Below the pieces are notes generated by a model. The model searched no databases. It worked only from the letters and a program-made list of their open reading frames with translations, and had not been told where the DNA came from. 64,000 bases of DNA from Bacillus sp. ZZV12-4809 (GTDB lineage Bacteria > Bacillota > Bacilli > Bacillales > Cytobacillaceae). Below are positions 23,399-33,033 of the stretch, one piece after another. Numbering within the stretch: the stretch's first letter is position 1; every line of letters begins with the position of its first letter. Location: positions 144,030-208,029 of the forward strand of contig NZ_VCRN01000007.1 of NCBI RefSeq assembly GCF_009849585.1. The letters run 5' to 3'. The position numbers were made by a program, and so were the translations under genes.

Positions 23399-24460
23399 TT
23401 ATCTATTTTTGGCAGAGGAAGCAACTCTGCTTTTCAGCCTTTTTAACAGCGGCTGATAATCCTTCCCCACTAATCCAATCACTTCCGCAAATAATTCAAT
23501 TAAAAGCGCGATGACCGTGATGAATAATAGAGCCCCCCACACTTTTGCCTGAGAAAAGATGATCGCTGCAAGGCCGAAGAAAACTGAAATCGCATAAATC
23601 ATCAATACCGTTTGCCTGTGTGTAAATCCTAAGTTCAATAAACAGTGATGCAGGTGGGATTTATCTGGTGCTGATAAAGGCTTTTTATTCACAATTCGTC
23701 TGATGATCGCAAAAAATGTATCTGATAGCGGCACACCCAAAATCAGAATCGGGATGATAAACGAAATCACTGTGACATTTTTAAAGCCCAATAGGGACAG
23801 CACACCAATGATATACCCTAAAAAAAGAGCTCCGGTATCACCCATGAATATCTTTGCCGGGTGAAAGTTGTAGAAGAGAAAGCCCAGTGTACTAACCAAT
23901 ACAAGGGTTGAAACAGCGATAACATAGGTATTCCCCATGATGATCGCCATACTTGATATGGTGATCAGCGCAATCGATGATACCCCCGCCGCCAAACCAT
24001 CTAAACCATCAATCAGGTTGATTGCGTTCGTCACACCGACAATCCACAGGACTGTAATCGGAATGGCAAAATAACCAAATTTAATTTCCCCGCCAAAAGG
24101 GGTATTGATGGAATTAACATCCACTCCGCCCCATAAAACAACAATTAAGGCAGCTGCAATCTGTACAATCAGCTTAATTCTCGCAGAAAGCTCATACTTA
24201 TCATCCAATACACCTAGAATAACGATCAGCAAACTGCCCGCCAGAATGGGAATATGGTACTCCTTATCAGGCTGAAAAATGAGCATTCCAAGCAAAAAAC
24301 TGATATATATCGCAAGCCCGCCTAATCGGGGCATTACTTTTTGATGAACTTTTCTATGGTTAGGCCGATCAGTAGCTCCTATTTTCAACGCCAATTTTTT
24401 TACAAAAGGGGTCATAATAACAGAGCATAAAAAACATAATACTAAGGTCAAGTAAAACAT
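23399..24460 (-). CDS. tagO: Undecaprenyl-phosphate GlcNAc-1-phosphate transferase TagO
   Basis: TagO starts wall teichoic acid and related polymers by moving GlcNAc-1-phosphate from UDP-GlcNAc to undecaprenyl phosphate. The 353-aa protein has about ten to eleven membrane helices. Family motifs are visible: RLGGLAIYISF and LGVLDDKYEL in the N-terminal half, NAINLIDGLDGLAAG (about 147-161), the FMGDTGALFLGY active-site loop (about 207-218), and DKSHLHHCLLNLG with the HLHH motif (about 275). ATG start behind AAGGAGG. It lies about 250 nt after csaB on the same strand. Confidence 0.97.
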   Translation of the reverse strand: MFYLTLVLCFLCSVIMTPFVKKLALKIGATDRPNHRKVHQKVMPRLGGLAIYISFLLGMLIFQPDKEYHIPILAGSLLIVILGVLDDKYELSARIKLIVQIAAALIVVLWGGVDVNSINTPFGGEIKFGYFAIPITVLWIVGVTNAINLIDGLDGLAAGVSSIALITISSMAIIMGNTYVIAVSTLVLVSTLGFLFYNFHPAKIFMGDTGALFLGYIIGVLSLLGFKNVTVISFIIPILILGVPLSDTFFAIIRRIVNKKPLSAPDKSHLHHCLLNLGFTHRQTVLMIYAISVFFGLAAIIFSQAKVWGALLFITVIALLIELFAEVIGLVGKDYQPLLKRLKSRVASSAKNR

Positions 24461-24710
24461 AAAGACCCTCCTTATGAGTATAATGCCCCTATTTCACTTT
24501 CGGAATCAGGCATGTTTTTCCTAACAAATGTATGTATATACCGAGCCTAATTATATCATACATCTGCATCAAATAGCTTTTTTATTTTGACCTGGCTTCC
24601 AGGTATATTACAAACTTCTAAAAAATTCCCTTCATCCTGATTCCTTATTTCGACATGAACTATTCATTCCTTTAATAAGACGTTCAAGGCGCCATAATAG
24701 TTACATGCTC
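24461..24710 (-). other. csaB-tagO intergenic region
   Basis: Within these 250 nt I see no open frame and no clear terminator. A separate tagO promoter is possible but I could not place one with confidence. Confidence 0.3.
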
Positions 24711-25829
24711 TTAGCGTTTTTTCAGTGACCCCTCACCTATTTTATCCTCCTTCACCTCCTTTTCGAAATATTGAATAGCTTTTTGAGCCGTACTGCCAGC
24801 TTCCCGCTGAAGGTGCCCGATTGTTTCCTTAAGATGCGCAGATTCCGCCCCTTTGTTTTGCAATGCGGCTCTTATCGCTTTTGAAAGAGATGATCCATTC
24901 CAGCCTTCGTCCATCACATGGCCAGCTACAGGCTGTCCGGCAATCTCGGCAAATGCTTCAATTTTCGGATCATAAGAGATAGCAATGAAAGGAGTATAGG
25001 TAATTGAAGAAAAGATCAGGGCATGCAGCCTCATTCCAACCAGCAGATCTGACTTTCCGATGATGGCTATTTTTTCTTCAATGGAAGCATCAAAAGGAGC
25101 AATATAGCTCTTCTCCTTCATTTTGCCAGCCGTTTCTTTAGAAGCTTTTTCATCGTGTTTGCCGTGCATAGGAACAAAAACAATCTGCTTTCCTTCCTGT
25201 GCTAAGGTATCTAAAGCCTCTGCCATCTTGTATTTATAGTCTGCCGAAGACGGCCAATCTCTGACGGATACTGTAACAACAGAATCTGTAAAGGCCTGCT
25301 TCTCCCACCAAATGCTGTTCTGCTCTGCAAGTTTTAGCCCTAATACAGGATCGGGCACAATTTCAATTGGATTTTTGACTCCTATTCTTTCGAGCAGCTT
25401 TTTGGATGCCTGGTCGCGTACTGTTATCTCCGTTTTTCTTAATACTTTCTTTACAACAGCCCTGCTGAAAGGGTGGCGCAGCGGACCCATTCCTTGTGCA
25501 TAGATAAATACCGGTTTTCTGATTAGATTTGCAAATTGAATAACGCCTGAATAATAGGGAATCGACCTAAGTTTCGTCTCATCCTGAAGAAGACTGCCCC
25601 CTCCGCTTATCAAGCCATCCGAAGCAACTAAGGCTTTGCATACCGCTAACACGCTCCAGCGGTCCACTGCCTTTACATTGTAAGTTTTCTCTGTAAGTGG
25701 AGGGTTATTCGATAGTACAGTTATATCAATTCCTGGTTCTTTATCCCGTAAAGCCTGGATGATCGAATAAAGAATCGCCTCATCCCCTACATTATCGAAA
25801 CCGTAATAACCTGAAAGAACTACCTTCAT
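24711..25829 (-). CDS. csaB: Polysaccharide pyruvyl transferase CsaB
   Basis: CsaB adds a ketal-pyruvate group to the secondary cell-wall polysaccharide, which lets SLH-domain proteins bind the surface. The 372-aa protein has the family N-terminus MKVVLSGYYGFDNVGDEAIL, LISGGGSLLQDE at about 95-106, and the conserved LVGMRLHALIFS segment near residue 270, followed by PFIAISYDPKIEAFAE. The last 40 residues are a charged extension. It starts 3 nt after the DUF5693 gene stop, so the two are translationally coupled. Confidence 0.95.
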   Translation of the reverse strand: MKVVLSGYYGFDNVGDEAILYSIIQALRDKEPGIDITVLSNNPPLTEKTYNVKAVDRWSVLAVCKALVASDGLISGGGSLLQDETKLRSIPYYSGVIQFANLIRKPVFIYAQGMGPLRHPFSRAVVKKVLRKTEITVRDQASKKLLERIGVKNPIEIVPDPVLGLKLAEQNSIWWEKQAFTDSVVTVSVRDWPSSADYKYKMAEALDTLAQEGKQIVFVPMHGKHDEKASKETAGKMKEKSYIAPFDASIEEKIAIIGKSDLLVGMRLHALIFSSITYTPFIAISYDPKIEAFAEIAGQPVAGHVMDEGWNGSSLSKAIRAALQNKGAESAHLKETIGHLQREAGSTAQKAIQYFEKEVKEDKIGEGSLKKR

Positions 25830-25832
25830 TTA

Positions 25833-27704
25833 TTAACACCTCAGTTTCCATTTCTTCTCGTAAATGGATCGTCCTTGTTTAAATAAAAATATAAATAACA
25901 GGCCGATCACTAATCCTAATGCAAGGCTGTAAAAAGTCCTCAGAAGTGAAATATAGAGAGGTATATGCAAATGGGTAAAGGTGTTAACAATAGATAAATA
26001 CCCGATCACACCCGGTATAAGCAAATACAAGCCAATTTTTTGATGAAGCGGATAGATGTACAGCGCAAGCACAAAGAATGGGAAGCCAATCAGAAATTCC
26101 TTCGTTCTCGGCCTTACATACATGACCTCTTCCAGCCATTGGCGAAAAGCCAGTTCAATGGAAGATACGCTCCCCGCATTTCCAGTCCGGCTTATATAGT
26201 ACAAGCCGATAACGGCTATTAAACCAATAACAGCTAAATGCCAATACTGAACCTTCATGTTCAGAATGCCCTTGAGGTCCCGCCAAAGCGCATAAATCAT
26301 GACAAATAGGATCGGAACGATGTAGGTCACCTTAACCCCGCGGAATGCTTCAATCTTCACCAAATATTCATTTCCATTCAAAAGTGAAGTAATAATGATA
26401 ATACCCGCAAAGCTGATTAGAGCCGCCCGGCCATATGGCAGGAATATCCCTTTCCTATTTTTAATTGGGATGACAGCAAAAATCGGTGTAATAACGGCAA
26501 CGAGTAAAGCAAGTCCCTGCAGCAGGACTTGGGTCTTCAGCAAAAAGGCTGCTGCCGCAATCAAAAATGTGCCTGCAAGCGCTGCATAGAATAAAGCCCG
26601 CCTGGAAAAAATCGCTTGTACAGCAATAGAGATGAAAAGGACAGCAGCCATCAAAGCCGGCAATTGACTCCAGAAAGGTACAGATATTGGATCAAATGCC
26701 TGGGCTTTACCAGCTTTATAATGGACTGGCATTTGGCTATTTATTGCCTGAATAAACTCTTCCGTGTTCAAAAGTGCTTCTTCAGGCTCTGCCACGTTCT
26801 CCACTCTAATGAATAGCGAACGGATATTCCTTTCCTTTACGGCCCGAACAGCCCTATCCACGCCTTCCTCGATGCTTGGGACTTGATTCAAGTCAATGCT
26901 GTGCAGCCGGATCATATCAAAATCTATCGCTCTGGCCATTGTACCGATTCCAAGCTGATCGGCAAATTCAATAGCATAAACGGCTATATTCTCATCCTTC
27001 AGCCTTTGTGCAAAGCTTTTGATCTTCTCTGCATCCGGATAGCCGATGACTTCATCACCGGAAATCAAAAGATGATTTGATTTCTCATCTGCAAGATCAA
27101 GCAGCTGATTGAATACATATGGATCTTTTTCATTCAAGGAATTAGGCATTCTAAAAACGACTGAAAGATTTGCCTTCTTAATTTCATCTATAATTTCTTC
27201 CGTATAGCCAATTGGTGTTTCATTGAATTGGGCACTGTTCAGTGCAGGAAAATGAATAAATTCCTTGTTCGCAATTCTGACTGTTTCTTCTGCCTGAAAA
27301 ACATCCGTGAGCCGGCTTGTCAGCTCGTTTTCATTTTGGATATGTATATAAGCTCCTTCATTAGAAACCCGGTCGGCTACACCTTCCAAGTCGCTATTCA
27401 GGATAGACATTTCCTGGATCCTTCCGCCGGTCAGGACGTTAATATCCCCTATGTCCTCCAGGCTATTTAAGGTTTCAGGCTGAATACTGACAGCATGCAG
27501 CCCGGCATCTTTCAAATCCCGCAATACATCTCCCAATTGCAGACTGGGATCCTTAGATACCAGTGATTGAATATCCTGAAACGGAATAATCGTTTCATAA
27601 TTCCGATTATTCCATTCAGCCTGATGCCTTTGCATAAGGCCAGGCAGCGTTAAAAGAAGAGATAGAATCAATAAACCCAGAACAGCTTTTTTCAATCTCG
27701 ACAT
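25833..27704 (-). CDS. DUF5693 family multi-pass membrane protein
   Basis: This 623-aa protein has an N-terminal membrane anchor (about 7-24). A soluble domain, probably outside the cell, spans about 30-330 and has a TIM-barrel-like alternation of strands and helices. At least nine membrane helices follow from about 345 to 615. The layout is that of the DUF5693 family found beside csaB in many Bacillus. Its role is unknown. The gene is sandwiched between a flippase-like gene and csaB with near-zero spacing, so it probably acts on the same lipid-linked glycan, perhaps as a polymer-modifying or transport factor. That role is inferred from context. Confidence 0.85.
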   Translation of the reverse strand: MSRLKKAVLGLLILSLLLTLPGLMQRHQAEWNNRNYETIIPFQDIQSLVSKDPSLQLGDVLRDLKDAGLHAVSIQPETLNSLEDIGDINVLTGGRIQEMSILNSDLEGVADRVSNEGAYIHIQNENELTSRLTDVFQAEETVRIANKEFIHFPALNSAQFNETPIGYTEEIIDEIKKANLSVVFRMPNSLNEKDPYVFNQLLDLADEKSNHLLISGDEVIGYPDAEKIKSFAQRLKDENIAVYAIEFADQLGIGTMARAIDFDMIRLHSIDLNQVPSIEEGVDRAVRAVKERNIRSLFIRVENVAEPEEALLNTEEFIQAINSQMPVHYKAGKAQAFDPISVPFWSQLPALMAAVLFISIAVQAIFSRRALFYAALAGTFLIAAAAFLLKTQVLLQGLALLVAVITPIFAVIPIKNRKGIFLPYGRAALISFAGIIIITSLLNGNEYLVKIEAFRGVKVTYIVPILFVMIYALWRDLKGILNMKVQYWHLAVIGLIAVIGLYYISRTGNAGSVSSIELAFRQWLEEVMYVRPRTKEFLIGFPFFVLALYIYPLHQKIGLYLLIPGVIGYLSIVNTFTHLHIPLYISLLRTFYSLALGLVIGLLFIFLFKQGRSIYEKKWKLRC

Positions 27705-27727
27705 CCTTTCAAAGAAAGCACCGAATG

Positions 27728-29293
27728 CTAATTTGTTCCTTTTGACTTCCCTTTGTTCAATAAAGGCAAGGAGGCGATTTCTGTTTTATCAATACCCCTT
27801 GTAATAAATAAAAGGATAAAGTAGATGAGGGCACCCGCTATAACGGCAGCTCCGGAAAATAGCAAAGCTTTCAATCTGCTCCAATGTTCAATATCTGCAT
27901 AAAGAATCGAAAGACTAATGAGGCCGCCCATAATGATGGAAGAAATCACGACAGCGGAATCCTTCCATTTCCACACAGTGAAAGGAACTGCCTTCTTAAT
28001 AAAAATCGTATTGGCAATAAAAATGACCACATACACGGCCAGTGTCGAGTAGGCTGCCCCAATTAGACCAAACACGCCGACAAAGGTGATGTTAGCTGCT
28101 GCTTTAAGAACCACACCGCAGACAATGATATAGGCAGCCTGCTTGGCCAGATTAATCCCCTGCAAAATCCCTGTACCCAGTACAGATAGCGAAGTAAATA
28201 CAGAACTAAAGCCGATGACCGCCAGCACAGCGCTTCCTTCCAAGTCTTTAAATAAAGCCATATTTAAAGGCAGACTTACTGCCAGCAGCCCGAATGCTGC
28301 GGGCCATGACACAAGATGCGTCAGACGGTGAGTTCTTTCCAGGATCCCCCTTGCCTTTTCATGGTTCTTTTCCGCCAGCGTCTCTGTTAATAGAGGGATA
28401 AGCGGAAGTACGATCGAGCTTGAGAACACAGTAGCGATTTGAACAAGTGACAGTCCCCGCCCGTAAATTCCATACATATAGGTAATATTTTGGTCAATAT
28501 CTGCTTTCTTTAGACTATATGGAATAGTCACAGAATCCACGAAGTTCAAAAGCGCCATCGTAATGGCCCCAATACAAATCGGCAGGGAAATAAAGAGTAT
28601 CGTTTTTCCTGTTTTAAAAAAATCGCTGTATGAATAGCGAAACCCTTCTGATTTGGGCTTTAAAGTAGAACGGGCAAACAAAATCCGCAAGTAAACAGCG
28701 GAAGCGGCAGCCCCTAAAATGGAGCCAGCCATAATGCCGGCTGACACCGCCTCATCGGAATAATCTCTTTCAACAAGCACATAAGCAATCATCAGGATAA
28801 ATGCCACCCGGATTAATTGCTCCAGCACCTGCGAAACGGCTGTTGGCCTAATATCCTGAAAGCCTTGAAAGTAGCCTCTGTACACAGCCATATAAGGTGC
28901 AACCAGAAGAGTGGCCGAAACAACAATTAAGGCTGACCGGGTGCTTGCGCCACCCAGTACCGCCGCTATCGGTGCAGAAAAGCTATAGATAAGCGTAAAA
29001 CTGGTCAGCCCAAACAAAAAGGCCAAAATCACTGCAGTGACATATATTTTATAGATCTTCTCGTGATCTCCATGCACATTTGCTTCAGAAATCAATTTGG
29101 AAATAGCAATCGGAATTCCTGCTACTGAAAGAATCAGCGCCACCATGTAGACAGGATAAACTAAGCTAAAAATACCCAGCACTTCATCTCCGGCAATATT
29201 CTGTAGCGGTATGCGAAAAATGCTTCCAAGTATCTTTGATGTCAGAGTGGCAATGGATAAGATTAAGGTGCTTTTAATAAACGCTTGCTTCAT
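27728..29293 (-). CDS. Polysaccharide flippase of the PST/MOP superfamily (SpoVB/Wzx-like)
   Basis: A 521-aa integral membrane protein with about 14 helices, matching MOP-superfamily lipid-glycan flippases. The N-terminal FIKSTLILSIATLTSKILGSIFRIPLQNIAG stretch, including the phrase SIFRIPLQNIAG, and the helix-capping charged loops are characteristic of the SpoVB/MurJ-like group in Bacillus. It is placed between tagA and the DUF5693 gene. It probably moves an undecaprenyl-linked oligosaccharide across the membrane. Teichoic acid proper uses TagGH, encoded elsewhere in this window, so the cargo is more likely the CsaB-modified polysaccharide. That is an inference. Confidence 0.9.
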   Translation of the reverse strand: MKQAFIKSTLILSIATLTSKILGSIFRIPLQNIAGDEVLGIFSLVYPVYMVALILSVAGIPIAISKLISEANVHGDHEKIYKIYVTAVILAFLFGLTSFTLIYSFSAPIAAVLGGASTRSALIVVSATLLVAPYMAVYRGYFQGFQDIRPTAVSQVLEQLIRVAFILMIAYVLVERDYSDEAVSAGIMAGSILGAAASAVYLRILFARSTLKPKSEGFRYSYSDFFKTGKTILFISLPICIGAITMALLNFVDSVTIPYSLKKADIDQNITYMYGIYGRGLSLVQIATVFSSSIVLPLIPLLTETLAEKNHEKARGILERTHRLTHLVSWPAAFGLLAVSLPLNMALFKDLEGSAVLAVIGFSSVFTSLSVLGTGILQGINLAKQAAYIIVCGVVLKAAANITFVGVFGLIGAAYSTLAVYVVIFIANTIFIKKAVPFTVWKWKDSAVVISSIIMGGLISLSILYADIEHWSRLKALLFSGAAVIAGALIYFILLFITRGIDKTEIASLPLLNKGKSKGTN

Positions 29294-29294
29294 G

Positions 29295-30026
29295 CTAGCT
29301 TCTTGCTTTCTGCGCTAAAATCTTGAAAGCGAATCTCGGCAGTGCCATCATCCGTCCAAAACGGCTTGGCTGCTTTAACAGCCTGTAAAACCATTCCAGA
29401 TTCATCCTTTGCCAGATTTCCGGCGCTCTTTTCACGGTCCCGGCAATGACATCAAAACTGCCCCCGACACCAACAAACACACCTTTGTCAAATTGATGAA
29501 TATTTTCAGCAATCCAATTTTCCTGCCTTGGCACGCCTAATGCCACAAAAATGAGATCCGGCCGCTTTTCAGCAATTTCCTGCTGAATATGTCTGCTTTT
29601 CCAGTCAAAAAACCCATTATGCGAACCGACTATTTTTAGCTGAGGAAATTGTTTTCCAACATTCCTTTCTGCCTTTTCCAGCGTTTCCTGCCTTGCCCCC
29701 AGCAGATACACACGGTGCTGGTGCCGGTCAGCTAAATGAAGCAAGTCCATCATCACATCATAGCCTGCTACCCTCTCAGGCAGCGGTTTATTTAACAGCT
29801 TGGCCGCCTTTACCACACCAATCCCATCTGCCGTTACATAGGTCGCCTGTTCCACCACCTTCATATAGGAAGGTTCTTCATTGGCTTTCATTACAATTTC
29901 AGGATTTGCCGTTATCACAAAAGCTTTTTGTTCCGCATTTATATGATGCTGCAATTGATCAACAAATTGAGAGCGGGTTGCATGAACAAAAGGAACACCC
30001 AAAATGTCCACATGTTCTAAATTCAT
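29295..30026 (-). CDS. tagA: WecG/TagA family N-acetyl-mannosaminyltransferase
   Basis: TagA adds ManNAc to undecaprenyl-PP-GlcNAc, completing the linkage disaccharide of wall teichoic acid. The 243-aa protein has the GT26 hallmarks: VITANPEIVMKANEEPSY (about 33-50), the catalytic-region YVTADGIGVVKAAKLL (about 57-72) with Asp and Gly, and PDLIFVALGVPRQENWI (about 155-171). The frame reaches 30044, but AAGGAG lies 7 nt before the ATG at 30024-30026. It heads the minus-strand series tagA, flippase, DUF5693, csaB, tagO. Confidence 0.94.
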   Translation of the reverse strand: MNLEHVDILGVPFVHATRSQFVDQLQHHINAEQKAFVITANPEIVMKANEEPSYMKVVEQATYVTADGIGVVKAAKLLNKPLPERVAGYDVMMDLLHLADRHQHRVYLLGARQETLEKAERNVGKQFPQLKIVGSHNGFFDWKSRHIQQEIAEKRPDLIFVALGVPRQENWIAENIHQFDKGVFVGVGGSFDVIAGTVKRAPEIWQRMNLEWFYRLLKQPSRFGRMMALPRFAFKILAQKARS

Positions 30027-30061
30027 AAGAAAACTCCTTGTCATCTTAAATTTTCTCCATT

Positions 30062-30090
30062 AATATACCACAAAATATTAGCAGCCAATA
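30062..30090 (-). promoter_or_regulatory. Probable promoter of the tagA operon
   Basis: The minus strand carries TATATT (30062-30067) preceded by TGG (extended -10), with TATTGG (30085-30090) at 17 nt or TTGGCT at 15 nt as a weak -35. It is 35 nt before the tagA start. Confidence 0.55.
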
Positions 30091-30416
30091 ATCGCCGCTT
30101 AATCATTCGAGGACAAGGATAGAGCAGGGCTTAAGTTGGAGTCAGCAGTATATCTGGATGTTTTTTCACCTCTCTGCAATGTATTCATGAATATTTCTTA
30201 TAGAATAAGTGATTCATATTTTGAAGTAAATGAATGTAACGGATATTTACATTTCTTTAATTAGCTGAAATCTTATTATTAAAAACTTAATATAAGAGGC
30301 CTGGAATGCTGCCAATAACTACAAGAAAGTGTAAATAATTCTCTAATTATCAAACCTGCATGAATAAATAAAAAACACTTGGCAAAACTTCATATAAAGT
30401 TAAGGGGGAATTTTAC
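30091..30416. other. Divergent intergenic region before the 49-aa gene
   Basis: This AT-rich stretch of about 325 nt lies between the tagA promoter and the 49-aa gene. I see no open frame with a ribosome site and no strong hairpin. Confidence 0.4.
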
Positions 30417-30566
30417 TTGGCATTAAAAATATTTACCTTTTTTAAAAGGTCAATGCATTTAGATGAGACGGATGAGATTTATTTCGTTCATGAGCACAAC
30501 ACGGAAGATCATTATTATGACAATTATGATGATTATGAAGAGGAAAACATTATTCAAAGAAACTAA
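30417..30566 (+). CDS. Small acidic protein, 49 aa, unknown function
   Basis: It starts at TTG 30417 with AAGGGGG 8 nt upstream and stops at TAA 30564-30566. A strong terminator begins at the next base. The N-terminal third is basic and hydrophobic (ALKIFTFFKRS). The rest is very acidic and aromatic, with a His/Asp/Tyr-rich tail (HYYDNYDDYEEE). The Asp/His/Glu cluster could bind metal, which is speculative. No homologue comes to mind. A strong ribosome site and its own terminator make it a convincing single-gene unit. Confidence 0.7.
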   Translation: MALKIFTFFKRSMHLDETDEIYFVHEHNTEDHYYDNYDDYEEENIIQRN

Positions 30567-30597
30567 AGGCGGGTCAATATTCGACCTGCCTTTTTTT
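30567..30597 (+). terminator. Terminator of the 49-aa gene
   Basis: A 9-bp stem (30567-30575 with 30583-30591) is followed by seven T and starts immediately after the stop codon. Confidence 0.92.
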
Positions 30598-30717
30598 GTA
30601 TATTCGCAAAAGAAGTGTTAAACTATACCATTTTTATATGCATTTCAGATTAATGAATGGTGCCGTCAAACATGATATAATTCACTTAATAATTTCAAGT
30701 GCAAGAAGGAGAAAGAT

Positions 30718-32832
30718 ATGAAGAAAATATCAATAATTATTCCTATATATAATACAAAAGAGTTTCTTTCAGAATGCATAGATTCAGTAATTAATCAAAC
30801 CTACTCTAACCTCGAGATTATTCTTATAAATGATGGTTCCAATAGTTCATGCAAAGAAGCTATTGAGAGTATTGCTTCTAATGATTCCAGAATAAAATAT
30901 ATTCATTTGGATCAGAGAAGCGGAGTAGGTGCAGCAAGAAATATGGGTTTGGATAGGTCTACTGGGGATTATGTATATTTCCTTGATAGCGATGACTATA
31001 TCCCACAAAATACAATTGAATTACTTATTGAGAATATTAACAATTTCAATATACTCTCCGGGGTAATAAAAAAAACACATAAAAAAAATGAAAACGATTT
31101 GTTGGTAACTGACAATAACTTAATACAAAAAGAAGCTGTAACATTTTTTAAGAGTTTCTCTATTATACATTGTTTAATATCAAATCGCTTTATTAAGAAA
31201 CACGAGCTAAGATTTTCTGAAGATGTTGATTGCTTTTCAGAGCTATCGTTTATAATGCCTTTAATTGCGTCCTTAGAGACAATTCCTCATTTGACAAATT
31301 GTCTCTACTATAAAAGAACTCGCAATGATCCTATATCTAATCCTTCACTTATGCAATTAGATTTAGAGACAAGGATTAACGACTTTTTAACCATCTTTAA
31401 TAAAATGAAAGAAAAATACATGAAAAATGAGTTACTAAACAACTACTTGGATAAACAGTTTCTTAACTTCTACCGTAAGGACATTGTTATGCATTTTATA
31501 GATCAGTCAAACATTCACCAAAATTTCAAGGCTGTAACTAATGCTGTAGAGAAACTTAGCATTTCCAACCTAAAAAATAGAAATCCTCTATTATTTTTGG
31601 AGATGTTTGCCCTTAAAAAGAAAAAAGCTAATTTTTTTAATAAAACAATAAGGCTTCATCATTTACTTAGAGATTTAAAGCATGCCCTTTCAGGTAGGAC
31701 AAAATTTTATATTTATCTCTATAACCATTTATTTTCTCGTTTACCTTTAAAGGAAAAGACTATTGTTTTTGAAAGCTTTTTAGGCAAAAACTATTCAGAT
31801 AGCCCGAAGAACATTTATGAATACATGATCAGTAAAAGTACGGATTATAAATTCATTTGGATATTCAACCAAGAAAGAGAAATACCTGGTAATGCGAAAC
31901 AGGTAAAACGATTTAGCCTTGCTTATTATTATTATTTAGCTACTTCAAAATTTTGGGTAAGCAATTCAAGACTACCGCTTCATCTTAAGAAGAGGGAAGG
32001 GAACATTTACTTGCAAACATGGCATGGGACTCCATTGAAAAAGCTCGTCTTCGATATGGAGGATATCCATTCTGCTAATCCAAATTACAAAAGTCATTTT
32101 TTTAAACAGTCTAGGAGATGGGACTACTTAATCTCTGCAAATCAATATTCATCTGATATTTTTAGAAGTGCATTTAAGTTTGAGAAGGAAATGCTTGAGT
32201 TCGGTTATCCAAGAAATGATATTTTACATTCAAATAATAAAGAGGATACTGCTGCAGAAATAAAGAAAAATTTAGGTTTACCCACAGATAAAAAAATTAT
32301 ACTTTATGCCCCTACTTGGAGAGATGATGAGTTCTATGAACCAGGTAAATATAAATTTAATCTGAAACTGGACTTACATGAGATGAAAAAAAAGCTAGGG
32401 AACGATTATATTGTATTATTAAGGATGCATTATTTTATAGCAGATAATATTGAAATTTCAGGTCTAGAGGATTTTGCATTTAACCTCTCTAAATATAATG
32501 ATATAGCAGAATTATATCTAATCTCAGATATACTAATTACTGATTATTCATCAGTTTTCTTTGATTACTCTAACTTAAGGAGACCAATCTTATTTTTCAC
32601 TTACGACTTAGAAAAATATCGTGATACATTAAGAGGCTTTTATATTGATATGGAAAAGGAAGTACCAGGTCCTTTATTAAAGACAACAGAGGAAATAATC
32701 GATTCCATTTTAAATATTGAAGATGTTGAAGAAAAGTACAGAGAAAGATATCAAAATTTTTACGATAGAATTTGTCAGTGGGAAAAAGGAAATGCTACTG
32801 AGCAGGTAGTTAAGCAGGTATTCAAAATCTAA
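30718..32832 (+). CDS. GT2 glycosyltransferase fused to a TagF-like glycerophosphotransferase
   Basis: A 704-aa two-domain enzyme. Residues 1-about 230 are a GT-A family 2 transferase (ISIIIPIYNTKEFLSECIDS, LINDGS, DSDD as the DxD motif near 91-94). Residues about 330-704 are a CDP-glycerol:poly(glycerophosphate) glycerophosphotransferase: WVSNSRLPLHLKK, QTWHGTPLKKL, YAPTWRDDEF, VLLRMHYF, ILITDYSSVFFDYSNL. The His of QTWHGT and the downstream Asp/Ser motif line the CDP-glycerol site in TagF. It probably adds a sugar and a glycerol- or ribitol-phosphate to a teichoic-acid-type chain. ATG start behind AAGAAGGAG. It is a separate plus-strand gene, opposite to tagH. Confidence 0.92.
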   Translation: MKKISIIIPIYNTKEFLSECIDSVINQTYSNLEIILINDGSNSSCKEAIESIASNDSRIKYIHLDQRSGVGAARNMGLDRSTGDYVYFLDSDDYIPQNTIELLIENINNFNILSGVIKKTHKKNENDLLVTDNNLIQKEAVTFFKSFSIIHCLISNRFIKKHELRFSEDVDCFSELSFIMPLIASLETIPHLTNCLYYKRTRNDPISNPSLMQLDLETRINDFLTIFNKMKEKYMKNELLNNYLDKQFLNFYRKDIVMHFIDQSNIHQNFKAVTNAVEKLSISNLKNRNPLLFLEMFALKKKKANFFNKTIRLHHLLRDLKHALSGRTKFYIYLYNHLFSRLPLKEKTIVFESFLGKNYSDSPKNIYEYMISKSTDYKFIWIFNQEREIPGNAKQVKRFSLAYYYYLATSKFWVSNSRLPLHLKKREGNIYLQTWHGTPLKKLVFDMEDIHSANPNYKSHFFKQSRRWDYLISANQYSSDIFRSAFKFEKEMLEFGYPRNDILHSNNKEDTAAEIKKNLGLPTDKKIILYAPTWRDDEFYEPGKYKFNLKLDLHEMKKKLGNDYIVLLRMHYFIADNIEISGLEDFAFNLSKYNDIAELYLISDILITDYSSVFFDYSNLRRPILFFTYDLEKYRDTLRGFYIDMEKEVPGPLLKTTEEIIDSILNIEDVEEKYRERYQNFYDRICQWEKGNATEQVVKQVFKI

Positions 32833-32892
32833 GTGTTCTTCTCATATCTTAACTTATGTAATCACTTTTGCGATTTTTAAATGAGCATTAGA

Positions 32893-32931
32893 TGGACCCC
32901 AAAGGGCATTCAAAATGCCCTTTGGGGTCCA
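32893..32931 (+). terminator. 18-bp perfect hairpin terminator of the GT2-TagF gene
   Basis: Arms 32893-32910 and 32914-32931 are perfectly complementary (18 bp) around a CAA loop. The sequence after it (TCCTTTATT) is a weak U-tract. This is an exceptionally long stem for a terminator and lies 61 nt after the stop. Confidence 0.75.
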
Positions 32932-32970
32932 TCCTTTATTACATAAAGTCTTTAGAAATAGGGCTTCCAT

Positions 32971-33012
32971 AAAAACGAAAAAGAGTGCCAAAAAAATTCA
33001 TTTTGGCACTCT
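32971..33012 (-). terminator. Terminator of tagGH
   Basis: A 12-bp stem (32982-32993 with 33001-33012) on the minus strand is followed by TTTTCGTTTTT, 22 nt after the tagH stop. It faces the convergent 18-bp hairpin of the GT2-TagF gene. Confidence 0.9.
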
Positions 33013-33033
33013 CTCATATATATATAATTGTCC

